A stretch of DNA of 64,000 nt, from positions 208,603 to 272,602 of the forward strand of contig JADKEH010000010.1 of assembly GCA_016718155.1 (NCBI GenBank). Reading direction: 5' to 3'. Position numbers and translations under genes: made by a program. Positions 40,719 through 49,841 of this stretch are shown here, piece by piece; position 1 is the first letter of the stretch, and each line of letters starts with the position of its first letter. Under the pieces are notes generated by a model. The model was not told the DNA's origin and searched no databases. It saw only the letters and a list, made by a program, of their open reading frames with translations. The DNA is from Candidatus Rhodoferax randersensis. Lineage in GTDB: Bacteria; Pseudomonadota; Gammaproteobacteria; Burkholderiales; Burkholderiaceae_C.

Positions 40719-40901
40719 TTACCCTGCATCTTTTGCGTGATCGCAGCACGGTCAGTTGCGGTGCCGGTGGCACACTTGGCTACAGCGGTACCAACCAGGG
40801 GGCCACCAGCGCAAGTCGTCACACCCATACGACAGGCGAAAGCGCGCTTGGGGTGGGCTATGATCGCCAACCGGTCGAACCGCCACACTGTCTATTGATC
40901 G

Positions 40902-41762
40902 GTGACGCAGCAAACCATGACCGGCGATAGCCTGACACCCATCCTGACGCCCGCAGAGCATCGCATTGCGGTCGCCGAGTTGCTTGGCCGATGCCGAGGC
41001 AACGCGGATGCCTTGCAGCTAATCGCCGAGGTCGAGCGGATAGTGCGGTTTGAGCTGGAGTGCCCGCCACCGGCGCCGCAGCAACTTGTTTGCTGTCTAA
41101 CCGCCAGTAACGCACGTCCGGCGCAGCGCATTGCGGTGATTTCCGATATTCACGGCAACCATGCCGGACTCATGGCGGCACTCGACGATATTGCAGCCCA
41201 AGGCTGCGACCGTATCGTGTGCCTGGGCGATCTGGTGGAAGGCGGACCCGACAATGATCGGGTCATCGAGACGCTTCGCGAACGCGGCGTGCCTTGCGTG
41301 CGCGGCAACCACGACGAGAACAACGATGTTGCCTTATCGAACGTGACGCGCCAGTTTCTGAACGCATTGCCCGAATCCATCGTGGAAGACTATGTGTTAT
41401 TCATCCACATCTCGCCGCGCGCCAAAAAACGCAAAGTTGATCATGTGGTCGAGGCATGGAATGTGTTCGAGGAAAGCGACTATCGACTGACTTTCGTTGG
41501 CCATGCACATGTGCCGTACATTTTTGGCCAGCGTTCGCCCTCTTACGGCGAGGCTTGTCGGCACGCTTTCGAATACAACCAGCCGTTTGCCATCGATAAG
41601 ACAGACCGCTATATCGTCAGTGTCGGCTCGATCGGCTACGGTCGTGATACCGTCGCCAAAATTCGCTACTGCATTTTCGATCAAAAGGCCGGAACCATAG
41701 AAAACCGGGCAATCGATGGGCCGCTGCTGCCGCTGGACTATTCCGAGTCACACCTCAGCTAA
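40902..41762 (+). CDS. Calcineurin-like metallophosphoesterase
   Basis: A 286-aa protein with an N-terminal about 65-residue extension. Then come the dimetal motifs IAVISDIHGNHAGL, IVCLGDLVEGGPDND, VRGNHDENND and FVGHAHVPYIFG, and a late YIVSVGSIGYGRD resembling the GSVG segment of YfcE/MJ0936-like enzymes. The substrate is unknown (phosphodiester or cyclic nucleotide possible). Start GTG 40902 or ATG 40917. Confidence 0.88.
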   Translation: MTQQTMTGDSLTPILTPAEHRIAVAELLGRCRGNADALQLIAEVERIVRFELECPPPAPQQLVCCLTASNARPAQRIAVISDIHGNHAGLMAALDDIAAQGCDRIVCLGDLVEGGPDNDRVIETLRERGVPCVRGNHDENNDVALSNVTRQFLNALPESIVEDYVLFIHISPRAKKRKVDHVVEAWNVFEESDYRLTFVGHAHVPYIFGQRSPSYGEACRHAFEYNQPFAIDKTDRYIVSVGSIGYGRDTVAKIRYCIFDQKAGTIENRAIDGPLLPLDYSESHLS

Positions 41763-41844
41763 CCGGTAACCTGCGTAGTCCCTTGTCGTTGGAGGTGATG
41801 GCTGTGGCTGCCGCATAGGTTTGGCATTCAACTGCCAGCGCTAC

Positions 41845-42183
41845 TCAGAGCGCAGGTAAGTCCCGCAGCCGCACCGACAGGCAGGTCACACAGCCCTCCA
41901 GCTTTTCAAATTCGGAGATATCCACACACACCGGCATGTATCCAAGTTAAGTGAAAAGCGCGGCGCTTTGCGGCGCGCTACTCGACATGAGTAGGCGACC
42001 TTCGCCCAACAGAACGACATGGGCACCGCCTTCCTCCGGCACGGCCCTAAATGATTGAAATGCCGTGGCATCGTCAACCAGTGGCGGATAGCCGATGACT
42101 GTGCCGTCCGGCAGCGCGGTCACTGCGGACTTGAGGTGCAGCACCTTATGGGTTGGAACGCCGACGACGTTGTAGCCATGGGG
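41845..42183 (-). pseudogene. Dimethylarginine dimethylaminohydrolase (DDAH) remnant
   Basis: The C-terminal part of a DDAH-like enzyme. PHGYNVVGVPTHKVLHLKSA includes the catalytic His region and, after an in-frame TAA (41949-41947), the same frame continues LGYMPVCVDISEFEKLEGCV then TCLSVRL with the catalytic Cys, stopping at 41847-41845. The TAA replaces what would be CAA. The N-terminal about half is missing and the fragment is joined in frame to a GNAT-toxin remnant. Not functional as written. Confidence 0.75.
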
Positions 42184-42327
42184 TGCCACCACAAAGGTCT
42201 TGGCTGAGCCACTCGCATGGGCCTGGCGCGCGCGGCGCGTCAGCCGCTAGTTGAGCGTGGGTTTGCCGCAATCAAAGTTGTCCAGGCGATGCACTGGCTG
42301 CAGCGGCACCGGTGACCCCAAGGTCAT
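42184..42327 (-). pseudogene. TacT-like GNAT toxin, N-terminal remnant
   Basis: ATG at 42327 overlaps the DUF1778 stop, as in TacAT operons. The frame reads MTLGSPVPLQPVHRLDNFDC then GKPTLN, hits TAG (42249-42247), and continues RLTRRARQAHASGSAKTFVV. This matches the start of GNAT toxins (FDCGKPALNDWL...SGSAKTFVV). The acetyl-CoA-binding part is gone, replaced by the DDAH tail. Confidence 0.65.
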
Positions 42328-42521
42328 GTTCGGGACCAGGGTACCTTGCGGGAGACCAGGTCTTGCAGACCCGGGTTGTCCTGCGCGGGTCTGTCGAGCA
42401 AGTCCATCAGCGCCTGGTACTGGGTACCCGACAGCATTGACAGGCGTTGGTCCACCAGCGCCTGCTCGGCCGCCAGGCAGGCGCTGTCCAAAATGAGATC
42501 GGTCAAAGACAGTGGACCCAA
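42324..42521 (-). pseudogene. DUF1778 (TacA-like) antitoxin, 5'-truncated
   Basis: The frame reads LSLTDLILDSACLAAEQALV, then RPAQDNPGLQDL, the C-terminal part of DUF1778 antitoxins that pair with GNAT toxins. The N-terminal ribbon-helix-helix start is missing; a stop lies 4 codons upstream of the TTG at 42521. Its TGA overlaps the ATG of the toxin remnant, preserving the operon junction. Confidence 0.65.
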
Positions 42522-42576
42522 ACGGCTTTTTCAGCGATCATGATCGCATCGTCATTTGTAATAGGGAGAGGTCATC

Positions 42577-44180
42577 ATGCGCCGTTTGCCTGCTACGTTG
42601 CTCACTCTGTTCAGCCTGGGGAGTCAGGCACAAACCACCACGATCACGGTAGAGGTGGACTCCGCTCAGGTCGGCAGCGCAGTCCGGGATGTGTTCGGCG
42701 CAAACCGACACCCCAGCGCCACTTCGAAAACACCCGGCACCAGTTGGGACGGCAGCATGTTGTACACCACGTTTGGGGTGACTCAGGTCCGCACCCACGA
42801 CACCGGCGTCGACCTGTGCGAGACCTACACCGTAGCCACCAAGACCAACGCCGGTGTCAACCCGAGCCAACCGGTCACCGGCTGCACGCTCTCCGGCATC
42901 GACTCGTTCCCGCACTTTACGTGGACACCCGCCTCCACAGCGGACGCCGACCTGAACAACCCGGACCACTACGATTTCACGGCGGTCGACGAGGCCATCA
43001 AACTGTCGCTGGCTACCGGGGCCGCGATCTACCTGCGCTTGGGCGAAAGCTATAACGGCCCCAACGACACCAATGACCCGGTGGCCTGGGCCAAGGTGGC
43101 CACCAACGTCTACCGGCATGTGATCGGCGCATTCAAGCCGTCGACCGGCGTGGCGGTGGACCCCGCCTTCATCGAAATCCACAACGAGCCCGACGGCGGT
43201 TTCTGGGTCGGCAGCACTGCGACCTTCAATACCCTATTCACCGAGACCGCGCAGCGTGCGTGCAGCCGCGGCGGCGGCCGGCAAGACCGTGAAGGTCGGC
43301 GGAGCGGGATTCACCAATGGCATCCTCACCTCCGCCAAGAGACCCGGCAACCCGGCCAACGGCTTTGTCAGTGCCGTGGGTGCGTCCAACTTGGACTTCT
43401 TTTCTGCACACCACTACAGTTCGTGCGGCACGGCAACGCTGAGCAATTCGGCGACCTTCCTGCGCTCCCTGCGCGCGCTGGTCGACCAGCAAGGCGGCGG
43501 CGGCAAACCCATTCACATCACGGAGTGGAACATTGGCTTGGGCCAACAGTGCGGCGAGGCGTTCTACTCCGAGCAACGCACGCAGTCGTTTGCGAGCGCG
43601 TTCCTGACCATGCTACAGGACCCGGCCCAGAACATCGAGGCCGCGCACTTCTATGCGGCCATGCCCATCATGTCCTTGTTCAATTTCACCTCCGTTGCGG
43701 GCAAGGTGGGCATCAATCCGTCGGCCTGGGCCTTCTGGGCCCATACCCAACTCAAGGGCAACGCCATGGTGAGAACGTCGGTATGTCCCAGCGGCGGTGC
43801 CTGCGTTGACGGCTACGCTGCCGAATCGACGAGCCTGATGGCCTTGTCCGGTCAATCCGGTACCACACAGACCGTCGTGCTTACCAACGACAACAGCGCG
43901 AGCGTAGCCTATACCCTGCGCGTGAAGGGTTTGGCCGGGGTCACGCCGCACGCCGCCCTCGGGCAGGCGCGATCTGGCGACTGTGGGCAACCCGGCTAAA
44001 CCCGACTCCGCTGCGCTGGCTTCGCTGCTGGCTTCGGTCACGACCGAAACCCGCAGCGCGGTCCAGAACGGCACGGTCGAATTGACGCTCGATATCCCCG
44101 CGCAGAGTGCTCACGTTCACCCCTTCGGCACCACACTGGCATGGACTGCCTTTCAATTGGGCGGAACACCTTTTCCCCAG
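42577..44180 (+). pseudogene. Secreted GH39-like glycoside hydrolase, frame broken twice
   Basis: It starts MRRLPATLLTLFSLGSQAQT, a signal peptide. A clan-A TIM barrel follows: FIEIHNEPDGG (acid/base Glu) in the first frame and PIHITEWNIGLG (nucleophile Glu) in the second. The frame shifts near 43245-43260 (TAQR to VRAAAAAAGKTVKV) and again near 43950-43990 (before VGNPAKPDSAALASLL); both are +1 type. The third frame gives a beta-sandwich-like tail (VQNGTVELTLDIPAQSAHVH) that loses coherence after about 44180, running into a pgpA scar. Good RBS (GGGAGAG). GH39-type xylosidase or related activity is inferred. Confidence 0.7.
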
Positions 44181-44341
44181 ACTTTCGCCCGCCGGTGCCA
44201 CTCCCCACGCCACCTACTATCCGCTACTACAGCACGACGCAGAGCTACTGGCTCTGCCGGCGGTTGGGGTCCTCGGCGGTGCGTTCGGGAACGCCGCGAC
44301 GTCGACCCTTTCGGGGCAGGCCGGGCCGGGCATCGCTCGCC

Positions 44342-44895
44342 GATTGCCGCCGCCTGCGCGGCGCGCCGATAGTCGCCTGGAGACTGGCATGACTACTCCC
44401 GCTGCGCTACTGAATTCAGAGCAGTCCACACACGACCTGTGCGCTCAACTGGCTAATTTGCTACGGCAACGCGACCTCAAACTGGTAACCGCCGAGAGTT
44501 GCACCGGTGGCTTGATCGCCGCCGCTTGTACCGATCTGGCCGGCTCCAGCGCGTGGTTCGAGCGGGGCTTCGTGACCTATTCGAACGACGCCAAGATTGA
44601 ACTGTTGGGCGTCGAGCCCCGCCTGCTGCGCCGCGCCGGCGCGGTGTGTGAAGGCGTCGCCCGCGCCATGGCGCTCGGCGCCTTGGCACACGCCAAGGCC
44701 GAGGTAGCCGTGGCGGTCACCGGCGTGGCCGGCCCCACCGGCGGCAGCCCGGCCAAGCCGGTGGGCACGGTGTGGTTCGGCTTTGCCGTGCCGGGCCAGG
44801 TGTTCACCGAAAAGCGTCACTTTGGCGGCGACCGCGCGGCGGTGCGCGCGGCAACCGTGCGGCACGCGCTGGCGCGACTGACGGAACTGCTTGGC
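44342..44895 (+). repeat. Segmental duplication, copy 2 (pgpA tail + pncC)
   Basis: Second copy of 38693-39245. It begins with the last about 50 bases of pgpA (with one base deleted), so the duplication carried the pgpA-pncC overlap. Confidence 0.9.
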
Positions 44896-44904
44896 GTAGA
44901 CTGA
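44389..44904 (+). CDS. pncC: Nicotinamide-nucleotide amidohydrolase, copy 2
   Basis: A 171-aa paralogue of the protein at 38741. TAESCTGGLIAAACTDLAGS and AVAVTGVAGPTGGSPAKPVG are unchanged; differences cluster at residues 13-30, 94-104 and the C-terminus (LTELLGVD instead of LVELLLKPE). It lacks the upstream pgpA gene, having only a scar of its end. It is followed 5 bases later by the histidine kinase. Confidence 0.92.
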   Translation: MTTPAALLNSEQSTHDLCAQLANLLRQRDLKLVTAESCTGGLIAAACTDLAGSSAWFERGFVTYSNDAKIELLGVEPRLLRRAGAVCEGVARAMALGALAHAKAEVAVAVTGVAGPTGGSPAKPVGTVWFGFAVPGQVFTEKRHFGGDRAAVRAATVRHALARLTELLGVD

Positions 44905-44909
44905 GCGCT

Positions 44910-46402
44910 ATGGCACCCCCCCAAGCCGAATGGAGCAAGCTTGCCACCGGCCTGAAGGTGCGCATGCTGTTGATTGGGCTGCTGCCGCTGGCATTGGCAC
45001 TTTAGGGTTGTTGCTTGACTACGGCGCGCACTGGATCGTGGGAATGGCCGCCCTGGGCACCCTGTTGGCGGCAGCCCTATTGCGCATCTGGATCATTGAG
45101 CCCATGCGCCGGTCCGTTCAGCGCCACGACGCGGATGAGGCGAACTTCTCCAAGTTGTTCGAATTGTCCCCACTGCCGATGGTCTACACCTCGGCCACGG
45201 ATGACTACACCAGCTTCCACCGCAACGACGCTTGGTTCAACGCCTTTGGCTACCCGCGCGAAGGCAGTTCTACCCGCTCTGCCACTGAACTGGGAATGTG
45301 GGTCAACCCTGAAGATGCAGACGAGATGCGACGCCGAACGATGCTGCAACAGCCAATCAGCAACTGGGCGGTCGAACTGATTTGCGCAGACCAGTCGCGG
45401 CGCTGGTTTTCCTTCTTTGGCCGCTTCACTGTTGGGCCAGATCGAGTCACCATGATCTCAACCCTGATCGACATCACCGAACAACGCCAGGCCCAGCAAG
45501 ACGTGCTGGATCTCAACACCCAACTCGAAGATCGAGTGGACGAACGCACCCGGCAGCTGCAAGCAGCCAACCACGAGTTGTCGCAAGCCCTCATATCGCT
45601 GCGCCAGGCTCAGGACCATTTGGTTCAGTCTGAAAAGCTGGCGGCATTGGGCGCACTGGTTGCAGGGGTCGCCCATGAGCTCAACACCCCCATCGGAAAC
45701 GGTTTGACGGTGGCAAGCTCCCTGCTGGACAAAACACGAGACTTTGCGCTAGCGGCCAATGCACCGCTACAGCGTTCGGTGCTGGCGCAGTTTGTGACCG
45801 ACAGTGTTCTTGCCGCCGACATCTTGGTCCGCAACCTGTCTCGGGCGGCGACCCTGGTCAGCAGCTTCAAACAAGTGGCGGTGGACCGCACCAGTTCGCA
45901 GCGGCGCGCGTTCGAGCTGTACGAACTGCTAGACGAAGTCGTGTTGACACTCAACCCTGCCATTCGCCGATCGCTGTGCGAGGTGCAGTCCCAGATTGCG
46001 CCAGGGTTGCGGCTCGATAGCTACCCCGGCCCACTTGGCCAAGTGCTCACCAATCTGATCGACAACGCGTTGGTGCACGGATTCGCGCCAAGCCAAAGCG
46101 GCCGCGTTGACATCAGTGCCAGTTCGATCGGAGCCAACGAAGTCGAGATCAGCGTGCGCGACAACGGGCGGGGTATTGACGCCAGCCACCTCAAGCGGGT
46201 GTTCGACCCCTTCTTTACGACCCGCTTGGGTCAGGGAGGGTCTGGCTTGGGCCTGCACATCGTGCACAACATCGTCACGGGCGTGTTGGGCGGACGCGTT
46301 GACGTGCACAGCCCAGCGGGCGGTGGCGCGCAGTTTGTCTTGCGCCTACCGCTGATCGCGCCGAAGTGGCCCGATCTACCCGACGAAGACGACAACTGGT
46401 AG
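44910..46402 (+). CDS. PAS sensor histidine kinase, one base missing at 45001-45003
   Basis: The start MAPPQAEWSKLATGLKVRML leads into a membrane helix LLIGLLPLALAL. Then the frame stops at TAG within CTTTAGGG. A fourth T (CTTTTAGGG) continues into LGLLLDYGAHWIVGMAALGT and the rest of the protein. After two helices come a PAS domain, a coiled-coil, a phosphoacceptor box GALVAGVAHELNTPIGNGLT with His, and an ATPase domain with LTNLIDNALVHG, RDNGRGID and GQGGSGLGLHI. No receiver or partner regulator is adjacent. Confidence 0.85.
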
Positions 46403-46437
46403 CCACGGCGTGCTGCTGCCCATCTTGGGCTGGCACA

Positions 46438-46472
46438 GCTCAAGCCCGAATGAAGTCCGCCAAGCGCCGCCG
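46438..46472 (+). repeat. 35-bp direct repeat, right copy
   Basis: Matches 39244-39278 at 33 of 35 positions. Here it is the natural 3' end of the nitroreductase-like gene on the minus strand. The two copies bracket about 7.2 kb. Confidence 0.88.
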
Positions 46473-47618
46473 CGGCGCCGGACTCACCGCTGACGCATAA
46501 CCCACCCGCGCCCACATCTGCACCGTCTGGCCGGGCTGTGTCGCGTCCACCAGGCTATGAATCTCTCGGTAGGGCTTGGCCTGCTCCGGGTATTCCTGCA
46601 GCGCCTGCGATAGCGGATGCATCGACAGCCCCTGCCCCATGGCGGCGAGTTGCACCCGCGCGTAGGCCCGGCCGGCGTTGACTTGGGCCACGCGGTCGTT
46701 GGTCTGCGTGACCATCCACAAGAAGCCCGTGGTGGAGGCCAGCTTGGCCGCAAAGTCCCTTATCTGGCTGGTGGTGGCGTAGTCGTCCGGGGCCGGTGCC
46801 TTGCTGCGGTCAAACAGGCCCAGGCGATTCAGGGTCACCACCATCGGATCCAGCAGAGTAAGGCCGTCGCGGTGCTGGGCCACTTCGGCCTGGCCGACGC
46901 GCAGCACTTCAAACGACTCCATGATGGTGCGCGGCGTCGTCAGCTCGATGCGCCAGGCCTCGGCGGCAATGTTGCGCTGCATCGCCAGCGCTGGCGCTTG
47001 CTCCAGGCCAGCATAGCCAAAGCGCAGCGTGTTGGGCTTGACCGCATCGGCCATGGCGGCCCAGGCAACGGCCGGGACCGGTCGGTTCAGGTCGTAAACA
47101 CTGCGGGCGGTACGTCGGCGCAGGATCTGGCCAAACAAGGGGTCTTTGGCCACCGCCGCGTCGGGCGTCAGACGGATGCGCGCCACGGGCCGGGCGTCGA
47201 TCTTGTCGGGCCCGAACGCGCCTTCTGGAAACAGTGTGATGTCGGCACGCAGGCCACGCTCGCGTGCGGCCAGGTCGAGCATTTCAAGAAAGGTGCCGTG
47301 GCTCATCATGATCTGGCGCGACAGCGGATCGGTCTGCGGCAGCAAGCGCTTGGCGTCGCAGCTCAGGGTGATCTCCCCGGGCGTGCCCAGGTCCACGATC
47401 CAGGATTGAAGGTTGTGCGAATGCGGCGCCAGAATCGCGTAGCTCAACAGCCAGCGGCGCGGGTCGCCGGCTGCTGCAAGGTCCGCGCCAGGGCCCTGCC
47501 AGGCCTCGATGGCCGCATTGGGCATGTCCGCCGAGCAGCCAGTGAGGCTGGCTGTGGCCAGCGTGGCGGCAGCGACGACGCCACCGCCCGCAATGCGGAT
47601 AAAACTTCTGCGTTGCAT
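46440..47618 (-). CDS. Tat-exported nitroreductase-family lipoprotein
   Basis: A 392-aa protein of the Acg/nitroreductase-like Tat-signal family. The N-terminus RRSFIRIAGGG followed by ATLATASLTGC carries a twin-arginine signal and a lipobox Cys. The core has APHSHNLQSWIVDLG, a flavin-binding-like segment, and late AGRAYARVQLAAMGQGLSMH and HPLSQALQEYPE. FMN-dependent reductase activity is inferred from the fold. ATG at 47618 has AAGGA at proper spacing; another ATG lies two codons upstream. It is cotranscribed behind the epimerase-like gene. Confidence 0.82.
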   Translation of the reverse strand: MQRRSFIRIAGGGVVAAATLATASLTGCSADMPNAAIEAWQGPGADLAAAGDPRRWLLSYAILAPHSHNLQSWIVDLGTPGEITLSCDAKRLLPQTDPLSRQIMMSHGTFLEMLDLAARERGLRADITLFPEGAFGPDKIDARPVARIRLTPDAAVAKDPLFGQILRRRTARSVYDLNRPVPAVAWAAMADAVKPNTLRFGYAGLEQAPALAMQRNIAAEAWRIELTTPRTIMESFEVLRVGQAEVAQHRDGLTLLDPMVVTLNRLGLFDRSKAPAPDDYATTSQIRDFAAKLASTTGFLWMVTQTNDRVAQVNAGRAYARVQLAAMGQGLSMHPLSQALQEYPEQAKPYREIHSLVDATQPGQTVQMWARVGYASAVSPAPRRRLADFIRA

Positions 47619-47652
47619 GATCATCCTTTCAAGAATTGGAAGTTATCCGCAC

Positions 47653-48648
47653 TCACGCGGCCACGGTTGGGGCGGGCGCGCCGACTGGTGCGCTCGCCAA
47701 CAAACCCAGATCGGCCAGGGCTTGCTGTGCAGCGACCGGCAAGGGTGTGTGCGGCTCGGGGCCGATCAGCGCCGTGAGCTTGTCGTTGGCCAGACTGTGC
47801 GGCGTGTCCCACAGGTAGCGCATTTCCGAGAGCGCGGCCCAGGTCGGCAGGAACAGCGCGCCCAGCCGAATCACCGGCCAGGGCAGGCGGCTCAGCTTGA
47901 CGTGGCCCTGCGGCGCCACCCAGCCCTGCGCGCGCGCCAGCGGGTCCAGGGCATCGAGCCACTGCTGCGCGGTCAATTGGTAGCCCGCAAAGTGCAGCAC
48001 TTCAAAGCTAGGCAACTGCGCGCGCTGCTGGGCCACCGCCACGAAGGTGCGCGCCAGATCGGGCAGGTAGGCCCAGGCGGTGCCCACGCCTCGGGGGCCA
48101 GGGTAGGTGAACACGCCGCTCTGGACGCGCTTGACCATTGCTGTGTCAAACCAGGTGCCGCGCCCGCTGCCAAAGAAGTCCCCAGCGCGGATCACGACAC
48201 CACGCACGCCGCTGCGCTGCAACTGCGCCTCCATGTCGATGCGGATGCGGCCCTTGACGGTCTGCGCCAACTGGGGCGTGTCTTCCCGCAGCACGGCGGG
48301 CATTGCCGCGCCAAAGTTGTAGACGTTGCCCGGCAGCATCAGCGTGGCATTGAGCGCGCCCGTGACGGCCAGTGCTGCGTCCATCATCGGCGCCACCTGT
48401 TCGCGCCAGGCCGCGTTGGTGTAGGCCGGGTTGAGCGCGTGCACCACCACGGCCGCGCCACGCGCTGCCGTGGCCAGGGCCTGCGTGTCCTGCAAGTCGG
48501 TGGCCAACCACTCGATGCGCTCGTCCGCGCCCGCCTGGGCACCGGGACGCATCTGGCCCAGCACGCGCCAGCCGGCATCGGCAAAGGCCCGCGCGGCGGC
48601 CAGGCCAAAACGGCCGCGCGCGCCCAAAATCAGAACAGTGGCTTGCAT
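47653..48648 (-). CDS. NAD(P)-dependent epimerase/dehydratase-like SDR protein
   Basis: A 331-aa extended-SDR protein. ATVLILGARGRFGLAAARAF is the Rossmann glycine motif. NATLMLPGNVYNFGAAMPAV lies where the catalytic Tyr-Lys pair is expected; the YNFG segment is atypical and no clear YxxxK is visible, so it may act as a binding or non-sugar reductase member. It precedes the nitroreductase-like gene with a 34-base gap and is divergent from the LysR regulator. Confidence 0.85.
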   Translation of the reverse strand: MQATVLILGARGRFGLAAARAFADAGWRVLGQMRPGAQAGADERIEWLATDLQDTQALATAARGAAVVVHALNPAYTNAAWREQVAPMMDAALAVTGALNATLMLPGNVYNFGAAMPAVLREDTPQLAQTVKGRIRIDMEAQLQRSGVRGVVIRAGDFFGSGRGTWFDTAMVKRVQSGVFTYPGPRGVGTAWAYLPDLARTFVAVAQQRAQLPSFEVLHFAGYQLTAQQWLDALDPLARAQGWVAPQGHVKLSRLPWPVIRLGALFLPTWAALSEMRYLWDTPHSLANDKLTALIGPEPHTPLPVAAQQALADLGLLASAPVGAPAPTVAA

Positions 48649-48701
48649 GGTGTTATCTCCATCCGCTTATTGGTGAGTGAGAAGCTGCCATAGTGTTCGC
48701 G

Positions 48702-48778
48702 TCATTGCGAGCGAAGCGCGGCAATCCATGGCCCCGAAAAGCCTGGATCGCCACGCCCTGCGGCCTCGCGATGACGGG
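48702..48778 (+). repeat. REP-like repeat pair
   Basis: ATTGCGAGCGAAGCGCGG at 48706 is followed by an inverted variant (GGATCGCCACGCCCTGCGGC) at 48745. Same family as the cluster at 23403-23843. Confidence 0.75.
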
Positions 48779-48841
48779 CAGGTACTCTTGCATTCTCTGT
48801 TTGCCTTGGTTGATGGAGGGATTGTGAAAAGGAATGACGTG

Positions 48842-48885
48842 TTACACAATTGCATAAATGTTCATACCAGACATGCATTTGTGAA
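48842..48885. promoter_or_regulatory. Inverted repeat in the LysR divergent region
   Basis: TTACACAATTGCAT (48842-48855) and ATGCATTTGTGAA (48873-48885) are imperfect inverted arms 17 bases apart, ending 9 bases before the LysR ATG. LysR regulators bind such dyads between divergent genes; autoregulation and control of the epimerase/nitroreductase pair are inferred. Confidence 0.5.
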
Positions 48886-48894
48886 TACCTCCAC

Positions 48895-49794
48895 ATGACT
48901 CCGCCCGGACCACTCAACTTCGACTGGCGCCTGGTGCGCTCGTTTCTGGCGGCCCTCGATCAGGGCAGCCTGCTCGGTGCCGCGCGGGTGCTGCGCGCCA
49001 GCCAACCCACGGTGGGGCGCCACATTGCCGAGCTGGAGAGCCAGTTGGGTGTGGTGTTGTTCGAGCGCACCGGCCGTGGCCTGGTGCCCACGGCCACCGC
49101 CTTGAAACTGGCCGACGCGGCACGCGGCATGGAGGCGGGCGCCCTGCAGTTGGCGCAAACCCTGTCGGGCGCGCAAACCCAGGCCAGCGGCACCGTGCGC
49201 ATCACCGCCAGCGTGCCGGTGGCAGTGCAACTCATGCCGCCGCTGCTGGCCGCCATGCGCCAGACCTTGCCCGACATTCAAATCGAGCTGGTATCGAGCA
49301 ACCAGGTCAGCAACCTGCTGCGCCGCGAGGCCGACATTGCGGTGCGCATGGTGCGGCCCGACCAGTCGTCGCTGGTGGCCAAGAAGATCGGCCAGGTGGG
49401 CCTGGGCGCCTACGCCCACCGCAGCTACCTGGCACGGCGCGGCACCCCGCGCCAGCCCACCGACCTGCTGCAGCACGAACTGATCGGCAGCGATGCCGAC
49501 CCCGCCATCCTGCACGGCTTTCAGGCCATGGGTTACCCGGTCACGCGGGAATCCTTTGCCTTTCGCAGCGACGACTTCATCGTGCAGTGGCAAGCCGTGC
49601 GTGCCGGCCTGGGGGTGGGCTTTTGCGCCGACTACATGGCGCGCACCGAGCCGGATGTGATACGCGTACTGCCGGGCCTACTGAAGATTCCAGCGCTGCC
49701 GGTCTGGCTTACCGTGCACCGCGAGATCCGCACCAACCGGCGCATCCGCGCGGTGTACGACTTTCTGGCCGAAGCGCTGCCGCACGTGATTTAA
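48895..49794 (+). CDS. LysR-family transcriptional regulator
   Basis: A 299-aa regulator. The winged helix-turn-helix is in RLVRSFLAALDQGSLLGAAR and VLRASQPTVGRHIAELESQL. The effector domain includes GTVRITASVPVAVQLMPPLL and GLGVGFCADYMAR. I chose ATG 48895 (MTPPGPLNFDWRLV) because the 15 codons upstream do not look like protein and cover the operator. Likely target: the divergent epimerase-nitroreductase pair. Confidence 0.92.
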   Translation: MTPPGPLNFDWRLVRSFLAALDQGSLLGAARVLRASQPTVGRHIAELESQLGVVLFERTGRGLVPTATALKLADAARGMEAGALQLAQTLSGAQTQASGTVRITASVPVAVQLMPPLLAAMRQTLPDIQIELVSSNQVSNLLRREADIAVRMVRPDQSSLVAKKIGQVGLGAYAHRSYLARRGTPRQPTDLLQHELIGSDADPAILHGFQAMGYPVTRESFAFRSDDFIVQWQAVRAGLGVGFCADYMARTEPDVIRVLPGLLKIPALPVWLTVHREIRTNRRIRAVYDFLAEALPHVI

Positions 49795-49805
49795 AAAAAA
49801 TAGCT
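49788..49805 (+). repeat. A/T-rich repeat edge after the LysR gene
   Basis: AAAAAAAATAGCTTACGCT resembles the TTAATAGCTT edge of the element in thiL. It overlaps the LysR stop and may be a remnant. Confidence 0.35.
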
Positions 49806-49841
49806 TACGCTGGCGTGACCTGAACTTCGCGCCCCACCACC

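Noticed and set aside
39244..46472. The bracketed block considered as an integrated mobile element with att sites
   Set aside because: No integrase or transposase inside, and the repeat is explained as a copied gene end.
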